Source: Astrothelium macrocarpum
Taxonomy: Eukaryota > Ascomycota > Dothideomycetes > Trypetheliales > Trypetheliaceae
NCBI GenBank assembly: GCA_021030915.1
Contig: JAGEMR010000034.1
Span: 62,001 to 126,000 of the forward strand
Length of the DNA: 64,000 nucleotides
Reading direction: 5' to 3'
The stretch's first letter is position 1; every line of letters begins with the position of its first letter. Both the position numbers and the translations under genes were made by a program. Of this stretch, positions 12,668-24,534 are shown in pieces. The notes under the pieces were generated by a model that saw only the letters and a list, made by a program, of their open reading frames with translations, searched no databases and was not told the DNA's origin.

Positions 12668-13955
12668 TTATCTTCGTTGATAACGCAACAACATGCCACG
12701 GTTAATCTCCACCCAACTATCCTCACGAATACGATAAACGCCCGTCGTACCACCTATTTGGACCACCTGAGCTAAAAGCTCCCTTTCATCCAAAAATAAG
12801 TGCATACCAACCGGTCTCTCGACATTTGGTATCTCCGCCTCTAGCGGAACTAACAGCTGTGGATCTTTGAGTTCCGTGAGAATTTCGACTTGCGGCACGA
12901 TAGAACACTCTGTTGCATCGGGGAAAAGCGCTGCGTGGAGCTGATTCAACTGGTCCTGCAAGCCCAGCAATACTGAAGCTGGGAGAGTGTGGTGAATCAC
13001 CGGCATTAGCAACGAATATAGATGAGCCCAGCCAAACTCTTTCGCGACGTCCAAGGGTGTCTGCATCCGCCCATTTCTCTCCGTCCGCGCGAGCCTCCAT
13101 GCACCGAGGAGGATGAGCTTCTCAACGACTGATGTCGATGCCCCATGCCATGCTGCTTGATGCAGCGGCGTAAACCCACTTGGCCTGTTCCGATCGTTCT
13201 TTTTTAAAATTCGGCTCGCGTTGATCCAATTCTGGTTGTATGCCTTATTGCCTATCGCAAGGCCATGCGTAAGAAGGCGGTCCCAGTTGCCGAGGTACGC
13301 AGAGTTAGATAGATCATGCCGATCGTGGAAGTATGGCATCGCAAGAGTTTGGCCTTTCTTCAGGCGGAACTGGCTGAGTAACATTGGGATTTCTTGTCTC
13401 TCCGCAAGAGTCGGTCGCGCGATAGCAGTAATGGGTTTGCTCTGATTGACCATCGTTTCACGAAGCTCGACGAGCTGCTTCTCCATGAATAGTCCGCATT
13501 CTCTGCAAATCGTTAGCTGGACTCAGATCGAATGGATGCGTCTTTGACAATAAAATTTGATCCGTCGCATTTGCAATTTGCGTGCAATGTGCCTTCATCC
13601 GTTCCGACAGCTTTATCGCATTACTCTACTTCAAGAACCACAAGATGCGCTATTTCGTCTTGAACCCGCTCTTCTCGGCGCCATCATCGTGCTGGCTAAT
13701 TTTGTCCACAAGTGACCTCAGATCCCGAACAGTGTTCGCACAAGCCGCACTATCAAATTGGCTGCTTAGAAAATGCCTCCTGTCGTCACTGAGGAACGGG
13801 TCGATGGAATCAAGGCGCTTGACCAGTGCGGCGAGCGAGTTCGCTTGCGCAATTACCTGCTCGAGAGCGGTGGGAGCATCTTTTAGTTTCTCGTATGTTT
13901 GTTGGAGGATTTGCACGATTGTGACGATATTCAAGGCCAGGCCGACGGCATCCAT
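12668..13955 (-). CDS. Short NLR-like protein: PigL_N/SesA-like N-terminal domain plus ankyrin-type region (frame interrupted by two TAG codons)
   Basis: Exon 1 (13955-13549) and exon 2 (13502-12668) are joined over a 46-nt intron with a good branch site and acceptor (CTAAC..TTGCAG), making 413 codons. The N-terminus 'MDAVGLALNIVTIVQ..DAPTALEQVIAQANSLAALV' matches the helical N-terminal domain found on fungal STAND/NLR proteins. Two in-frame TAG codons (13652-13650 and 13628-13626) split it. Flanking text 'FKTK*RILWFLK*SNAIKL' stays in frame and reads like the expected next helix of the domain. After the intron come a coiled-coil-like segment and one clear ankyrin unit (GFTPLHQAAWHGA). The C-terminal 110 residues are unassigned. 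There is no NACHT domain, so this is an ankyrin effector, a truncated NLR or a decaying gene. A 42-nt intron (donor GTTCAA) could remove both stops but is weak. Confidence 0.7.
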
Positions 13956-16116
13956 ACCGGGAAATTGCTTCGGTCCGGCATTCCAAGACGATGGGTCATG
14001 AAACGGCTCGTTAGCTGAAGCGATAAGGACATGACATGACTCATATCACCGCATTTAGCCTAATGTAAATCTAACCTGTTTAGGTATTCAACGTGATGGT
14101 TCTCGTTGAAACTGAGTGAATTCTTGTGGATTCTAGGAGGTGGCTGCTGAGGTTTATGTACATTACGTCTGATACACGCTAGATGTCAGCTTAATTAGTT
14201 CCAACAGTTCTTACCTGCGAGAAAAAAAATTCTCCTATGCCAACCACAATCTTTCGGCATCGTTCACAAAAGATGTCTCGGGAACAGTGCACCTTCTCTG
14301 TTGTCGACAATGCTGCCGAAAGAGTTGTCGGATCGGCATGGCATGGGAAACTGAAGAACAACATCGTAGGTTGAAATGCTAGTGTTAATAGACGCGGAGT
14401 GATCTGAGATCACGTCTCTGCGGGACAATCCGTGTACTTGATGTTTGTTCAGAGTTGGCGACAAGACAAGCACTACCAATAACTTATTTATCCTGCTATA
14501 GACCAACCTTGAGAAGCTCAGGAATAAAGCCGTTAGTGGTGTCATCGATGCGGAAATCCAGTGATAGGGTTTTTGTGGAGTGGGCTTTGTTCAGAAATAT
14601 GCTTAATCAATCTCTATCTTTCACTTTCGATCATTAGTCTAGTCTGGCTTCGTCTTTCATTACATCATGCATCTTTTCGACGAAGACTATTCTCGTCCCA
14701 GCAAATACCGGTGTTCTTAGACCCCGGTAAGGCAGACGTGAACAACTGATGCGCAGAGAAGCAATGACAACATCATACCTAGTTCACAATCATGTCTTTT
14801 TCTTTGTATCATTTGCTAGAGCTTCCAAATTTATCTGGCAAATTCACAATAATCCATAGAAGATTTGTGGCATCCGGCTTATTCTATACTGTTCAGTCTC
14901 CCTCATTTCTTTGTGCGATAAGGGCATGTCAATCTCTATAAGTAAATCCAATCCATCGGCAGGCTTGTTGCTTAAACATACCACAATTCTTCTTCGGCGA
15001 ACTCGCGGGATACCTCATTGTTATGATGGACCAGTCATTCAGGATTGTCTGGACATGTGCTGTGCAGTAGACCTCAGACTGGCGCGCAACTCTGTCGATA
15101 AAAGCTATCTCCAGGTCGATAAAACGTGAAATCTAGGCTGCTAGGCTGCTCTTCAGTACTTGATATATGTAAGTTTAGCTGAGTCTCAAGGCAGACAAGC
15201 CAAAACGACAGGAACGGGTAAACGAGAGGTAATGGTAGATATGAGGAGAGGCGGCAGCTAGCCCAAAGCTGACTCATCGTAATTTCAATGAGAGGGGGAA
15301 ACTATAACGCCATACGTTCTCAGAATTACGCAAGAATTCCTATTTCAGCAGCACAGAGGATGACAGACCATGCCACTATTCTACGGCATTATTTCGGATA
15401 CTCTAAAGCCGTTGCACTTTTCAAGCCCACCACTTCGCCAAATGAATACCTAGCATCAACCTTGATCAAGCGTTTGGACATGCGATATCCTGATAGCTTC
15501 AATCCTTACTGTTGGAGGATTCTTTGAAGACAAGCCTGGATAAAGAGACAGTTACAAGTGTGGATACTAGTTCTGAAACGTGTGACAATGCAGGTCTTGT
15601 TGCAGGATAACCGTTGGTATGTTGGTGGTCACTTTGGCTTTACTAACCATTGGTCCGAAAGACAACACCGAGTAATATGGCATAAATACTTCATTGTTTG
15701 ACTACATCCGTCGCAGCAGAATTGACGAAAGTAGGCATGTTGCCGTGTGGTCGAGTCATTTCTAAGCCACTGGAATTCCAATTCACTCGATTAGCATGGA
15801 TGTAAGCAACTTCGAGCTACTGCATCTGTAATACAGAGGATCACTTGCTAAAATTCCAGAAGGGAAAGGCCAAGGCCGGGGCATCCGAAACTCCTAAAGG
15901 TCTACCGTTCATATTCATCGCTACAAAATGGCTAGAATCTTGGTCCAAACTACAATCTCCAGTCCCAAATCCCTCGGGGCAACAAGCCCATTGCAGAGGA
16001 CAGGTTTTGGTTTCAGTCAGTTTTAATCGTCTTGAAGGTGACACAGAGAGGCTTATAGACTCTATATGTATCCGCGGGCTTGTCAATGGATCTGAACCTC
16101 ATGTAAACTGTCTATC
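13956..16116. other. Gene-poor region, 2.2 kb
   Basis: Open frames stay under 110 codons and none is recognisable. I see no transposon ends, tandem repeats or RNA genes. Confidence 0.45.
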
Positions 16117-17221
16117 ATGTCCACTGAATCTCTCCAATCGAGCAGTACTAGCGTTTCTTCACCTGTAATCGCTACCTGGAATAAGGGACTCAATTTTGGT
16201 CCTTTGACTACGACATTTACCCCGCCAGCGTCGTGCTCAGTACCTGTTGCGGTTTTAGACCATAATGGGCCCACATTCCTCCCTCCGACGGCGTACTTAT
16301 TATCTGTGAGCTGTGACGCTGGAGATTCCGACTACGACACATCATGTTGGCCACCTCCAGTCAGTACCTATAGCGATTTTCAACCCTGGGACTATGGATT
16401 TTACTCGCCTGCTTACATCTGTCCTCACGGCTACGCCACTGCTTGCTCGCAAACCCCGGGTGCATTGTCAAATCTTCCTGACGATCCTGGAGATTTCACA
16501 TTTCAGTATCAGCCTACAAGCGGAGAGTATGCGGTTGGATGTTGTCCGACGTAAGTCCCCTTGCTAAATCCACCAATCTCCTAATCTCGTTTTGCAATAG
16601 CTGAATATATATATCAGTGGCTACTATTGTAGTTATGGACTTCAGTTTGGTAGTCTCTACCAAGGTTGCTACAGTCTCAAGACTTCCGCAACTTTCGCGG
16701 CAGTGTCCTGTATTGATAACGATACAAATCCTACCGTCTATACCAGCGCGTTAAATGTGACCATTTCCGCGGTACCTGCTCACGAATCTCACAATTTCCA
16801 AGCCCCTCTTCTTCAACTAGTATATCAGATGAGTGATCTTCGGGGTTCTCTGTCAAGCACCATTGGACCTGTTGAAACGAGCCTCGCAAATCCCGGTACG
16901 CGCTCAGGAACACCCAGGCTCCAGAAAGTCTCAGGCGGTGCGATTGCAGGCATTGTGATCGGCGCCGTGGTGGGTCTATTTTGCTTACTTGCATTCGTTT
17001 ATTTTCTGCTCTGGCAAAGACAACGACGGAAGAGGAGTGTCAACACCCGCCCAAGCTACTCAATGGAAATGGTAAGGGCGGAACTGCCGTGTCGAGGCGA
17101 TCAATTTTATGAAGCAAGCGGCCAAGATATAGTAGAACTCCCCCAAGGAACAAAGCATTTTCCGTACGAACTTGACGTACCAAATGTAGTGCATGAACTG
17201 CATAGCGAGCTGAAAAAATGA
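16117..17221 (+). CDS. Serine/threonine-rich single-pass membrane protein
   Basis: Two exons (16117-16550, 16618-17221) are separated by a 67-nt GTAAGT..CAG intron, giving 345 aa. The join reads 'GCCPTGYYCSYGLQFG', a cysteine-rich stretch. The first 270 residues are Ser/Thr/Pro/Cys-rich and look extracellular. One strong transmembrane helix follows (AIAGIVIGAVVGLFCLLAFV), then a basic stop-transfer sequence (WQRQRRKRS) and an acidic cytosolic tail of about 70 residues. This is the layout of fungal wall-sensor-like or Mid2/SKG6-like proteins, but I do not recognise a named family. No clear N-terminal signal peptide is visible at the chosen ATG; an upstream exon may be missing. Confidence 0.75.
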
Positions 17222-18156
17222 ATGTAACATACAGCAAAATTTGGCCTTTTTGTTAGAATTAGGCACTGTAAATAAGAAGTAGGCGTTAAATAACAGATAA
17301 ATCGTGCACGGCAGCCCAGTTTATCAAACTCCACTTTGGGTTTTCTTCTTAAATGAGTTATGGATATGCTGTTGTAAAATGTGGCTAGGCTAGTCCCAGA
17401 CACCCTTAAAATTTAATGTTGAAACTACTGTGGCTTTTGCAACCCTGTAAAAAATGGCAAAGCTTACAATCGTCCCGTTCATATAATTAATCAATAGTTT
17501 ATATATAATCGCGATGTTTCAATGGTTTAATATCAATAAACTTATCTTTAACTTTATTTAAACGTATTGTTTTACGAATAGTTTGTATCTATATCCATAC
17601 AAGGCGCATGGACTCACGCAAGCCCCACCCAGCTCCAATATCGAAGCAGATATCTGACTTTGAAATTTCCGTTGCAGGTCAAGAAGCTCGCGATAGCCAA
17701 GAGACTAAGATAAGGCGGCTAAAGTACCGTGCACTTCGCAATTCTATACAATCTTCCGTGCGCCGGACACCCTGGATCAACATGATCACGCGGACTTCGT
17801 GCTTTTAATTTATTTGGCTTCACAATTTGTCCGGTCCAGGTACCAACCTCGGATAATAGCGTTTCTCATCATCTCCACCAATGGAGGTAACACGCTCGGA
17901 AAATCTGCAAGTAGGTTTTGATGTGAGGTTTTAGTATTGCAGTATGCGACGGCAATTCCTCCAATGATTCTTGTAACATGGTACGGCGCCTGATTTCAGT
18001 ACAAATATGGTCTGACCCCTATCAGTAGACACTATTGAGCTTTAGATTGGGCTCTGCTTCATTCTTTTATTGCTTCTCGACTCCCTTCTCTTCGAATTCG
18101 CACCCTCGAAACCTCACGGTTGGGAAGAGAAGCTCTCTTCTCCGCGTTCGGACAAA
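17222..18156. other. Intergenic region
   Basis: A moderately A/T-rich stretch at about 17400-17600 follows the membrane-protein gene. No supported gene, repeat or RNA. The 3' part must carry the mannanase promoter. Confidence 0.45.
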
Positions 18157-19582
18157 ATGAAGCTTGAAATCGTTTCGGCATTTTCTCTCGCTGGCTTGGC
18201 TTGGGCTCAACAACCTGCATATGCCCAATGTGTGTAACTTTAATTTTCAACATATGATCGATAGGATCTGACAGCCTTGATTAGGTGGCGGCACTGGATA
18301 CACAGGAGCAACTACTTGCGTTTCCGGATACTACTGCTACGCCCAAAATTCCTACTACTCACAATGCATCCCGGGAACTGCTTCTGACTCCAGTGCGTAG
18401 TATATACCCTGCAGATGTTTGGACACTGAGAGTTGAGCAGGTAGCGCTTCGTTGCCGTCAACCACGTTGCGGAGTACTACTGCAGCGCAGACTACCACTG
18501 CTGCCGCTTCGCCAACAAGCAGCTCTTCCGGATCCTTCGCAAAAACTAATGGAGACATGTTCGACATTGACGGTACAACCAAGTACTACGTTGGTACCAA
18601 TTCCTACTGGATAGGCTTCCTGACGAACAACGCCGATGTCGATCTTGTGATGTCGCACCTCCAGACTTCTGGCGTCAAGATTTTGCGCGTGTGGGGTTTC
18701 AACGACGTCAACACGACCCCCGGCTCCGGTACTGTGTACTATCAATCCCTGGTCCCTGGTCAGGCTGCTGTTATCAACACTGGCGCCGACGGCCTTCAAC
18801 GCCTCGATTACGTTGTTTCGTCTGCCGAAGCGCATGGCATCAAGCTAATTATCAACTTTGTTAATAACTGGACTGATTACGGTGGCATGGCTGCTTACGC
18901 GACTTGGTTGGGCCTCAGCGATCAGACGCTCTTCTACAACTCTACCGCCGCACAAACTCAGTACCAGGCCTATATCAAAGCTGTTGTTAGTCGCTACTCT
19001 ACCTCCACCGCTGTTTTCGCCTGGGAACTCGCCAATGAACCTCGCTGCAGCGGTTGTGCTACGGATACCATCTACAACTGGGCCATAACGACTTCTAAGT
19101 ATATCAAGTCGCTCGACTCCAACCACATGGTCACCCTCGGTGACGAAGGATTCGATCCCTCGGCTGGCGACGGCTCCTACCCCTACTCGATCTCCGCAGG
19201 AGGTTATTCCTTCTCGCAAAATCTTGGCATCTCCACTCTCGACTTTGGCACCTTCCACTTGTACCCCGGTTCCTGGGGAGTTGACGCCACTGACTGGCCT
19301 CTCGCCTGGATTCAAGCCCACGGTGCAGCTTGCCAGGCCGCTGGTAAGCCCTGCTATCTTGAAGAGTATGGCTACAACGCGGACATCACAACCATGGCCC
19401 CATGGCAGCAGGCTGCGTTGGATGATGCTGGGATTGCTGGCGACTCGTACTGGCAGTATGGCGACACGCTGTCGACTGGTCAGACGTCGCAAGATGGCAA
19501 CACCATTTATTATGGTACCAGTGCATATACCACGTTTGTGATTGATCACGTCGCAGCCGCTAACAATGTCACCAAGACTTAA
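18157..19582 (+). CDS. Secreted endo-1,4-beta-mannanase, CBM1 plus GH5
   Basis: Three exons (18157-18229, 18285-18392, 18441-19582) give 440 aa. The start ATG opens a signal peptide (MKLEIVSAFSLAGLAWAQQ). A fungal cellulose-binding module (CBM1) follows, with its cysteines (QCGGTGYTGATTC..GYYCYAQNSYYSQC); the first intron splits its first Cys codon. A Ser/Thr-rich linker of about 30 residues leads to a glycoside hydrolase family 5 catalytic domain closest to the mannanase subfamily. The acid/base Glu lies in WELANEPRCSGC and the nucleophile Glu in CYLEEYGY. It should hydrolyse internal beta-1,4-mannosidic bonds of plant mannans outside the cell. The exons favour C-ending codons, as in highly expressed secreted enzymes. 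I see no defect. Confidence 0.93.
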
Positions 19583-21188
19583 GTGATTAGTTAGGGACGG
19601 ACGTATACTTTCTTGTTGATATTATTCTCGCTTCGTATGCTTAGAACGAAGTTGTAAATAGCTCTTTACTTGCCAATCGCTTACGTACTCATGTTACGAG
19701 CACAACTTGCTCACCTCCTGAGTTTTCTAGTAATATCTGTGGCCATCTGGCCATCATTTATTGGTTTTGTGCAAAATTTGGTGTCAGGGGGTCCAATAAG
19801 TGTTCCTCCGTGTATAGGAATAAACACCACAATTCCTTGCATCCTTTTTCCACGGTTTTGGTTTAGCCGAAGGCCAAGGCGTGTTGGGAAAGGAAGCGAC
19901 ATCGATGACTCTGGAAACAGTCATGTCAGCATTGTGTACAGCAGTGGTGTAGGCAATAAATACAACCAAAAAGGCCCCTCCAGCAATCATTCAGGTGAAC
20001 AAAGCTTACCAGGCAGAAACGTGCGAAGTCCCTACCGAAACCGTACACATAGTGAAGCGACTGTACTATGCCAACTGAGCACGAGCATGAGCCGGCTGAA
20101 CGGCCACCTATCTTCTGACGGAGCAACCGACCCCAATGGACGCATGTGTGTTGCTTAACAAGAGGAGACTGGGACAATTCCTTTGTGGATGTAATCTTTA
20201 GCACGAACATCAGAGATATCTTAAGGAGGCGGTTGGGGACGTATGGGAAGGCCTATTTCTCTTTGGAGGAAGATTAGACCAGACACGACCTTCCGGCGAA
20301 CCCTTAGATGGACCTTTTATAGACCTGGATGCCAGACCTAGGCAGCAGATATGACAACAGAATTCGCGATAGCCACTGGAAGACTAACACAGGATCATCA
20401 AGCTCCTAGATGGGACGATTGATCCTTGGGCTATGGCCAGCCGACCAGCCGATAGTCTAAAGGTCAACACTTGGGGAACTGCTCTCGAAGACACCAGGCT
20501 CCAGGAACGTGATACATGCCAAATAAACGGATAATTTTTACACAGAGCCGTCCTCTAAGAATAGAGATACAGTGTAGGATTGTCGAAAAGAGCTTTGAAT
20601 GAACTAAGGGTTGAGTTTCAAGATAATCTTCGGATTAACCTTGTCCCGTTTGTTTACATAGCGGTTTGCGGCTTCACCCCCGAACTTTTCAACTTAGAAA
20701 AAAACTTTTCCTACTTTAGCCAACCATTGAAATCCCTCTCTTCCTTTTTTTTTTTTTTTTTTTTTTTCTTTTCACAAGGAAGAGTTGAAAGCTTTAAGGG
20801 CCAAGCCGATCTCGCAAACCGTCGACGTCTACAACCTCACCTTAGGCATGCCCGAAACTTTTCTCACCACCACGCATTCGAACAATAATAACTCAACAAC
20901 GAGAATATTCTTAGAGCTGAAATTTATATGGAAAGCTCTGGAATCTCAGTAGCCTGAAATGTCCTCAGGACACATCGAGGTTACTTAATTCACGAAGCTG
21001 ATCAAATCAACAACCCTCAAAACGAGCTTAGTTGAGCCTAAGCCAGCAAACAAAGCGTAAGGTTCTTATAAGCAGGCATGAACGAGCTATGCCTTACTGC
21101 TTCCCTGCAAAGATGTCGAAGCTGCTCTTGATACTGCGCTGGCAATTTTCTCTAAAATGAGACAAGAACAAGGCGTATTTTGGTGCCC
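19583..21188. other. Gene-poor region with a long T tract
   Basis: No confident gene. A 160-codon plus-strand frame at 19670-20158 and its minus-strand counterpart have no recognisable domain. A 23-nt run of T lies at 20745-20767. Confidence 0.4.
20745..20767. repeat. Homopolymer T tract
   Basis: Twenty-three consecutive T residues, flanked by pyrimidine-rich sequence. It could be a microsatellite or the tail of an old retroelement insertion in minus orientation. No element body is visible. Confidence 0.85.
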
Positions 21189-21522
21189 ATGTTTCCGTTC
21201 GTGGCCTACTTGGGTACAGATTCATTTGCTCCTGCCAGGCCCCATGTTCCATCCTATTATCTCCGCAACATCCTCCGCGACCGCGCCGATTGTCAATACC
21301 CGCGGATTTTCGAGAAGATCATCCTTGCTATGACTTCGAACTCATTCTTTACTTGATGAGACTGTGCGGTTCAATACCTGGCTGGTGTTTGTACCAGTGT
21401 CTAAGGAGCGAACCCAAGAGCAGTGGAAAGCTTTACTGGATGCGGCCGGCCTGAATATGAAGCGCGTCTCCGTCTATTACTACTCAATGGAGGACTCGAT
21501 CGTTGTCACGGCCCAAAGGTAG
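21189..21522 (+). pseudogene. Relic of a fungal O-methyltransferase (C-terminal part)
   Basis: The first frame, from 21189, reads '..VPSYYLRNILRDRADCQYPRIFEKIILAM', the class I O-methyltransferase stretch that normally reads YYLRNILHDW followed by a helix. It stops at TGA near 21354. Shifting one base, from 21352, gives 'LDETVRFNT..SKERTQEQWKALLDAAGL', followed by the SIVV-type end of the domain and a TAG. About 20 residues normally found between the DE motif and the ERT..QW motif seem to be missing. The SAM-binding half upstream is not recognisable. So the copy has a truncated 5' part, a frameshift and an internal deletion. It is probably dead. Confidence 0.75.
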
Positions 21523-21745
21523 AGTGAATCGACAACGCTCTATGCTAATTTCGCCATGATCACTCTTTGCAGCGACTAGCTTTTTTGCGTACTCGCCACC
21601 AAATGACCTAACATCTCATCCAGTACTAGCGAACACTAAGCACGTCTTGGCGGATAGAGGCGGAGCACCGCTGATATATGCAGTCTCAGCAACCGCGGGC
21701 TGATGAAGTTCAGTGCATTAGCACAGTCTTCAATTTCGAAACTCA

Positions 21746-22423
21746 TTAGGTAACGTGCTTGTCCTTCGGTCTCCAAACCATGACAGTCCCTCTAATCACC
21801 ACCCTCCTGTCCTCCTCTGTCCCTTTATCCCCCTCTTTCTTCCACTGCGTATAGTCGTACTCCGTCGCCCTCACCATCTCCCATCCAAACCTCGCATACA
21901 TCGGCATACCCGCCGGACTCGCTTCTAAATAGCACTCCAGCCCTTCCTTCTCAGCTCGTTCCATGCCCCACTCCAAAAGTAACCTCCCCGCCCCTTTTCG
22001 CCGATGCTCAGGATGCGTGCCTAAGACAAGGAGCGTCCAGAACGGCTTGGTCCCCATGATCTCGTTACGCACGCGGAGGAACGTAGTGATCGCTAGAGCT
22101 TTACCACCGCTGTTTACGCTCGGGGGCCAGGTCTCTGGTAATTTAACCTGACTTAATTCTTCTGAACTCCGCTCTGGAATACGACGCCATTGCGCAATCG
22201 CGATAATAGTCTCAGTCTCAGTGTCGGTGACGTTAAGGAAGTAAGTATTCGACTCATTGCGCAAAGTTTTAAGATTTTGAAAATCCATAACATCGTAGTC
22301 GGCTTGTGTTTTTTCACGGGGCCATTTATATTGTGTGGAGAGATCATTGGCGAAAGCGGCGTCCACGACACGGGTGAAAATGGAGATGTTTGATTCCATA
22401 AATGGGGCAAGAATGAGGGGCAT
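21746..22423 (-). CDS. GNAT-family N-acetyltransferase
   Basis: A single exon of 225 aa. The acetyl-CoA-binding motif A is clear in the second half (WTLLVLGTHPEHRRKGAGRL, then LLEWGMERAEKEGLECYLEAS). It is followed by the motif B region 'AGMPMYARFGWEMV'. This is the standard arrangement of fungal GNATs that acetylate small amines or unknown substrates. I chose ATG 22423 (MPLILAPFMESN), which places the N-terminal 'A..D...I..IF..AFA' helix as in relatives. A TTG three codons upstream is not a likely start. The gene sits alone between the O-methyltransferase relic and the A/T-rich transposon. Confidence 0.88.
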   Translation of the reverse strand: MPLILAPFMESNISIFTRVVDAAFANDLSTQYKWPREKTQADYDVMDFQNLKTLRNESNTYFLNVTDTETETIIAIAQWRRIPERSSEELSQVKLPETWPPSVNSGGKALAITTFLRVRNEIMGTKPFWTLLVLGTHPEHRRKGAGRLLLEWGMERAEKEGLECYLEASPAGMPMYARFGWEMVRATEYDYTQWKKEGDKGTEEDRRVVIRGTVMVWRPKDKHVT

Positions 22424-22752
22424 TGTGAGCAATTCGGCAAGATTGGAGTTGGTAAGTTTGCAGGTAGGTTCAACTTGATAGACTTTTTGCAGAGCGTTTT
22501 TTACGAGGAGTTCCTGGTCTGAGATATTTGATTGTGACGTAGGCAGGATCTTTATACAGTGTTCAGAAGCATGGAAAGTCTTCGGGTGGGTGACTCGTGG
22601 TGACTCATAAGTGTTCTATCTGGTCTGCAAGGCTTATTCAAACTCAATATTGGCACCATACCCAATACCTAGTCAAGAATTACCTTTTTTATGAATGGTG
22701 ACTAATATTTATGCAAACTTTTATGTACCAGATAGTTTAGAATAATGTTGGT

Positions 22753-22795
22753 TAACTCGGCTGATGCGGAAATGAGCCACCCCCTGTAATGAGCC
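22753..22795 (+). repeat. Left terminal inverted repeat (43 bp)
   Basis: It starts TA then ACTCGGCTGATGCGGAAATG and is identical to the reverse complement of the right end over all 43 bases. It contains the 8-mer AATGAGCC twice in direct orientation (22771 and 22788), 17 bp apart, a layout seen in transposase-binding ends. Confidence 0.95.
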
Positions 22796-24534
22796 GCGCA
22801 ACACCATGTCGTCTCATTAATTCGTTCGTAATTATTTCAACAATAATAGTTAGGATTGGAATTCTGTACATATATTGATAAATATAGGTTACGTAAAAGT
22901 GTTCGTAGGTTATTTTTTTTGTTTTGGATCTGATTTGATTGATTTAACTGCATTTTTAATAGCAGTCTGTTCAATAATTTATTTAATTTTTTTAATATTC
23001 GCAAATTTTTTATTTATATCAATTTTAATAATTTTTTATTTTGATTTATGAATCATTTATTTTAATTGAAATTTTAATTATTTATTTTGATTTTTCAGTA
23101 TTATATATTTCGTAATTATTCTTTTTAATATTTTATTTGTTTAATGAAATAAATATCGTATATTTCGATTTATTTTAATAATTTTTTTAATAATATATAT
23201 AATATTTTGAAATTATTATTTATTCCGAAATATTTTAAAAATAAATGAATAATCAGATTGAACGTGTTTATATTATAAAAAAATGATATTTTTGGCAGAT
23301 AAAATAGATATATTAAAAATAAATAACGAATTATATAAAATATTGAAATTTAACGGTATCAGATTTATTATTTTTTATTTAATTCTGATATTCTATTTAA
23401 TAAAATTTTTCTGATATACGAAATTATAATAATAAATGAAATATTTTTTTTTGATAATAATAATATTATTCAAATGAATAAAAATTTTGATATAATTATG
23501 ATAATATATTTTGATAAAATCAAAATTATATAAATTCAATAATTGAATAATATAAAATATATAAAAAAATAAAAATATCAATTCGATTTTAAATTGAATT
23601 TTATAAATATGAAAAAATTCCAGATTAATATGATTATCATAATTATTAAAAATTAATAATTTATATTTATTATCATTAGAACGTATTTATGAATTAAATA
23701 TATATATTAATCAATTAAATTTTATTTTATTTGATATTCAATTATTCAATAAAATAATATAATATCAATCAGATAATTCATTCGAAATGAATTAATTTAT
23801 TTGAAAATATTTTTTTTTAAAAATGATGAATAAATTAATATATTCATCAAATGAATTAATAATTTTAATAATAATAATTATTTTTCGATTTTATAATATT
23901 TTTTTATAAATTTATTTTTTAAAAATATCAATAATTATAATTAAATTCGTATAAATTTTTAAATTTATATTTTATTTATTCATATTTTATATATTTTTTA
24001 ATTGAATATTCAACCGTTTATATATCTCTTTCATTAAAATAAGAAATATATAAATTATTTTTTTAAATACGTATTATATTCTTTTATTATTCAATTTTCA
24101 TCCAATTATAAAAATAATATATGAATTATGTTTGATGAAATTTGATATTCATTATTTATTAATTGATTTATTGTTTTTATTAATACGAATGATTCGGCCA
24201 GTTATTTCATAAAAATGAATATGATTAAAAGAATATCCGTATTTATTCTCATCAAAAATCCATTATATGAGAAATTTCTTTTAATGAGAAATTAATCATT
24301 ATTAATATTTGTGAATTATGTGAATATTTGATTGATTTCGGATGTATTTTTTAAAAATGGATTTAAATAGGCCGTATATGATAATAATTTGATTTATTAA
24401 CAGAAAAATATCTAATTCGAAATCAGCGATAATAAAAATAATAATTCCTTCATAAAAAGACATTTTGGAATATTGTGATGGATAGTGGAGTGAGTTCAGC
24501 GAAATGAGATGGAACGAATTCGAGGTGGTGGAGT

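Noticed and set aside
13503..13548. Frameshift between the two parts of the PigL_N-ankyrin gene
   Set aside because: A 46-nt intron with a CTAAC branch and CAG acceptor restores the phase.
15845..16168. 107-codon plus-strand frame just upstream of the serine-rich membrane protein
   Set aside because: It overlaps the start of that gene in another frame, has no signal peptide and cannot be spliced into it cleanly.
19670..20158. 163-codon plus-strand frame downstream of the mannanase
   Set aside because: Composition looks random and no domain is visible; minus-strand frames over the same bases are equally open.
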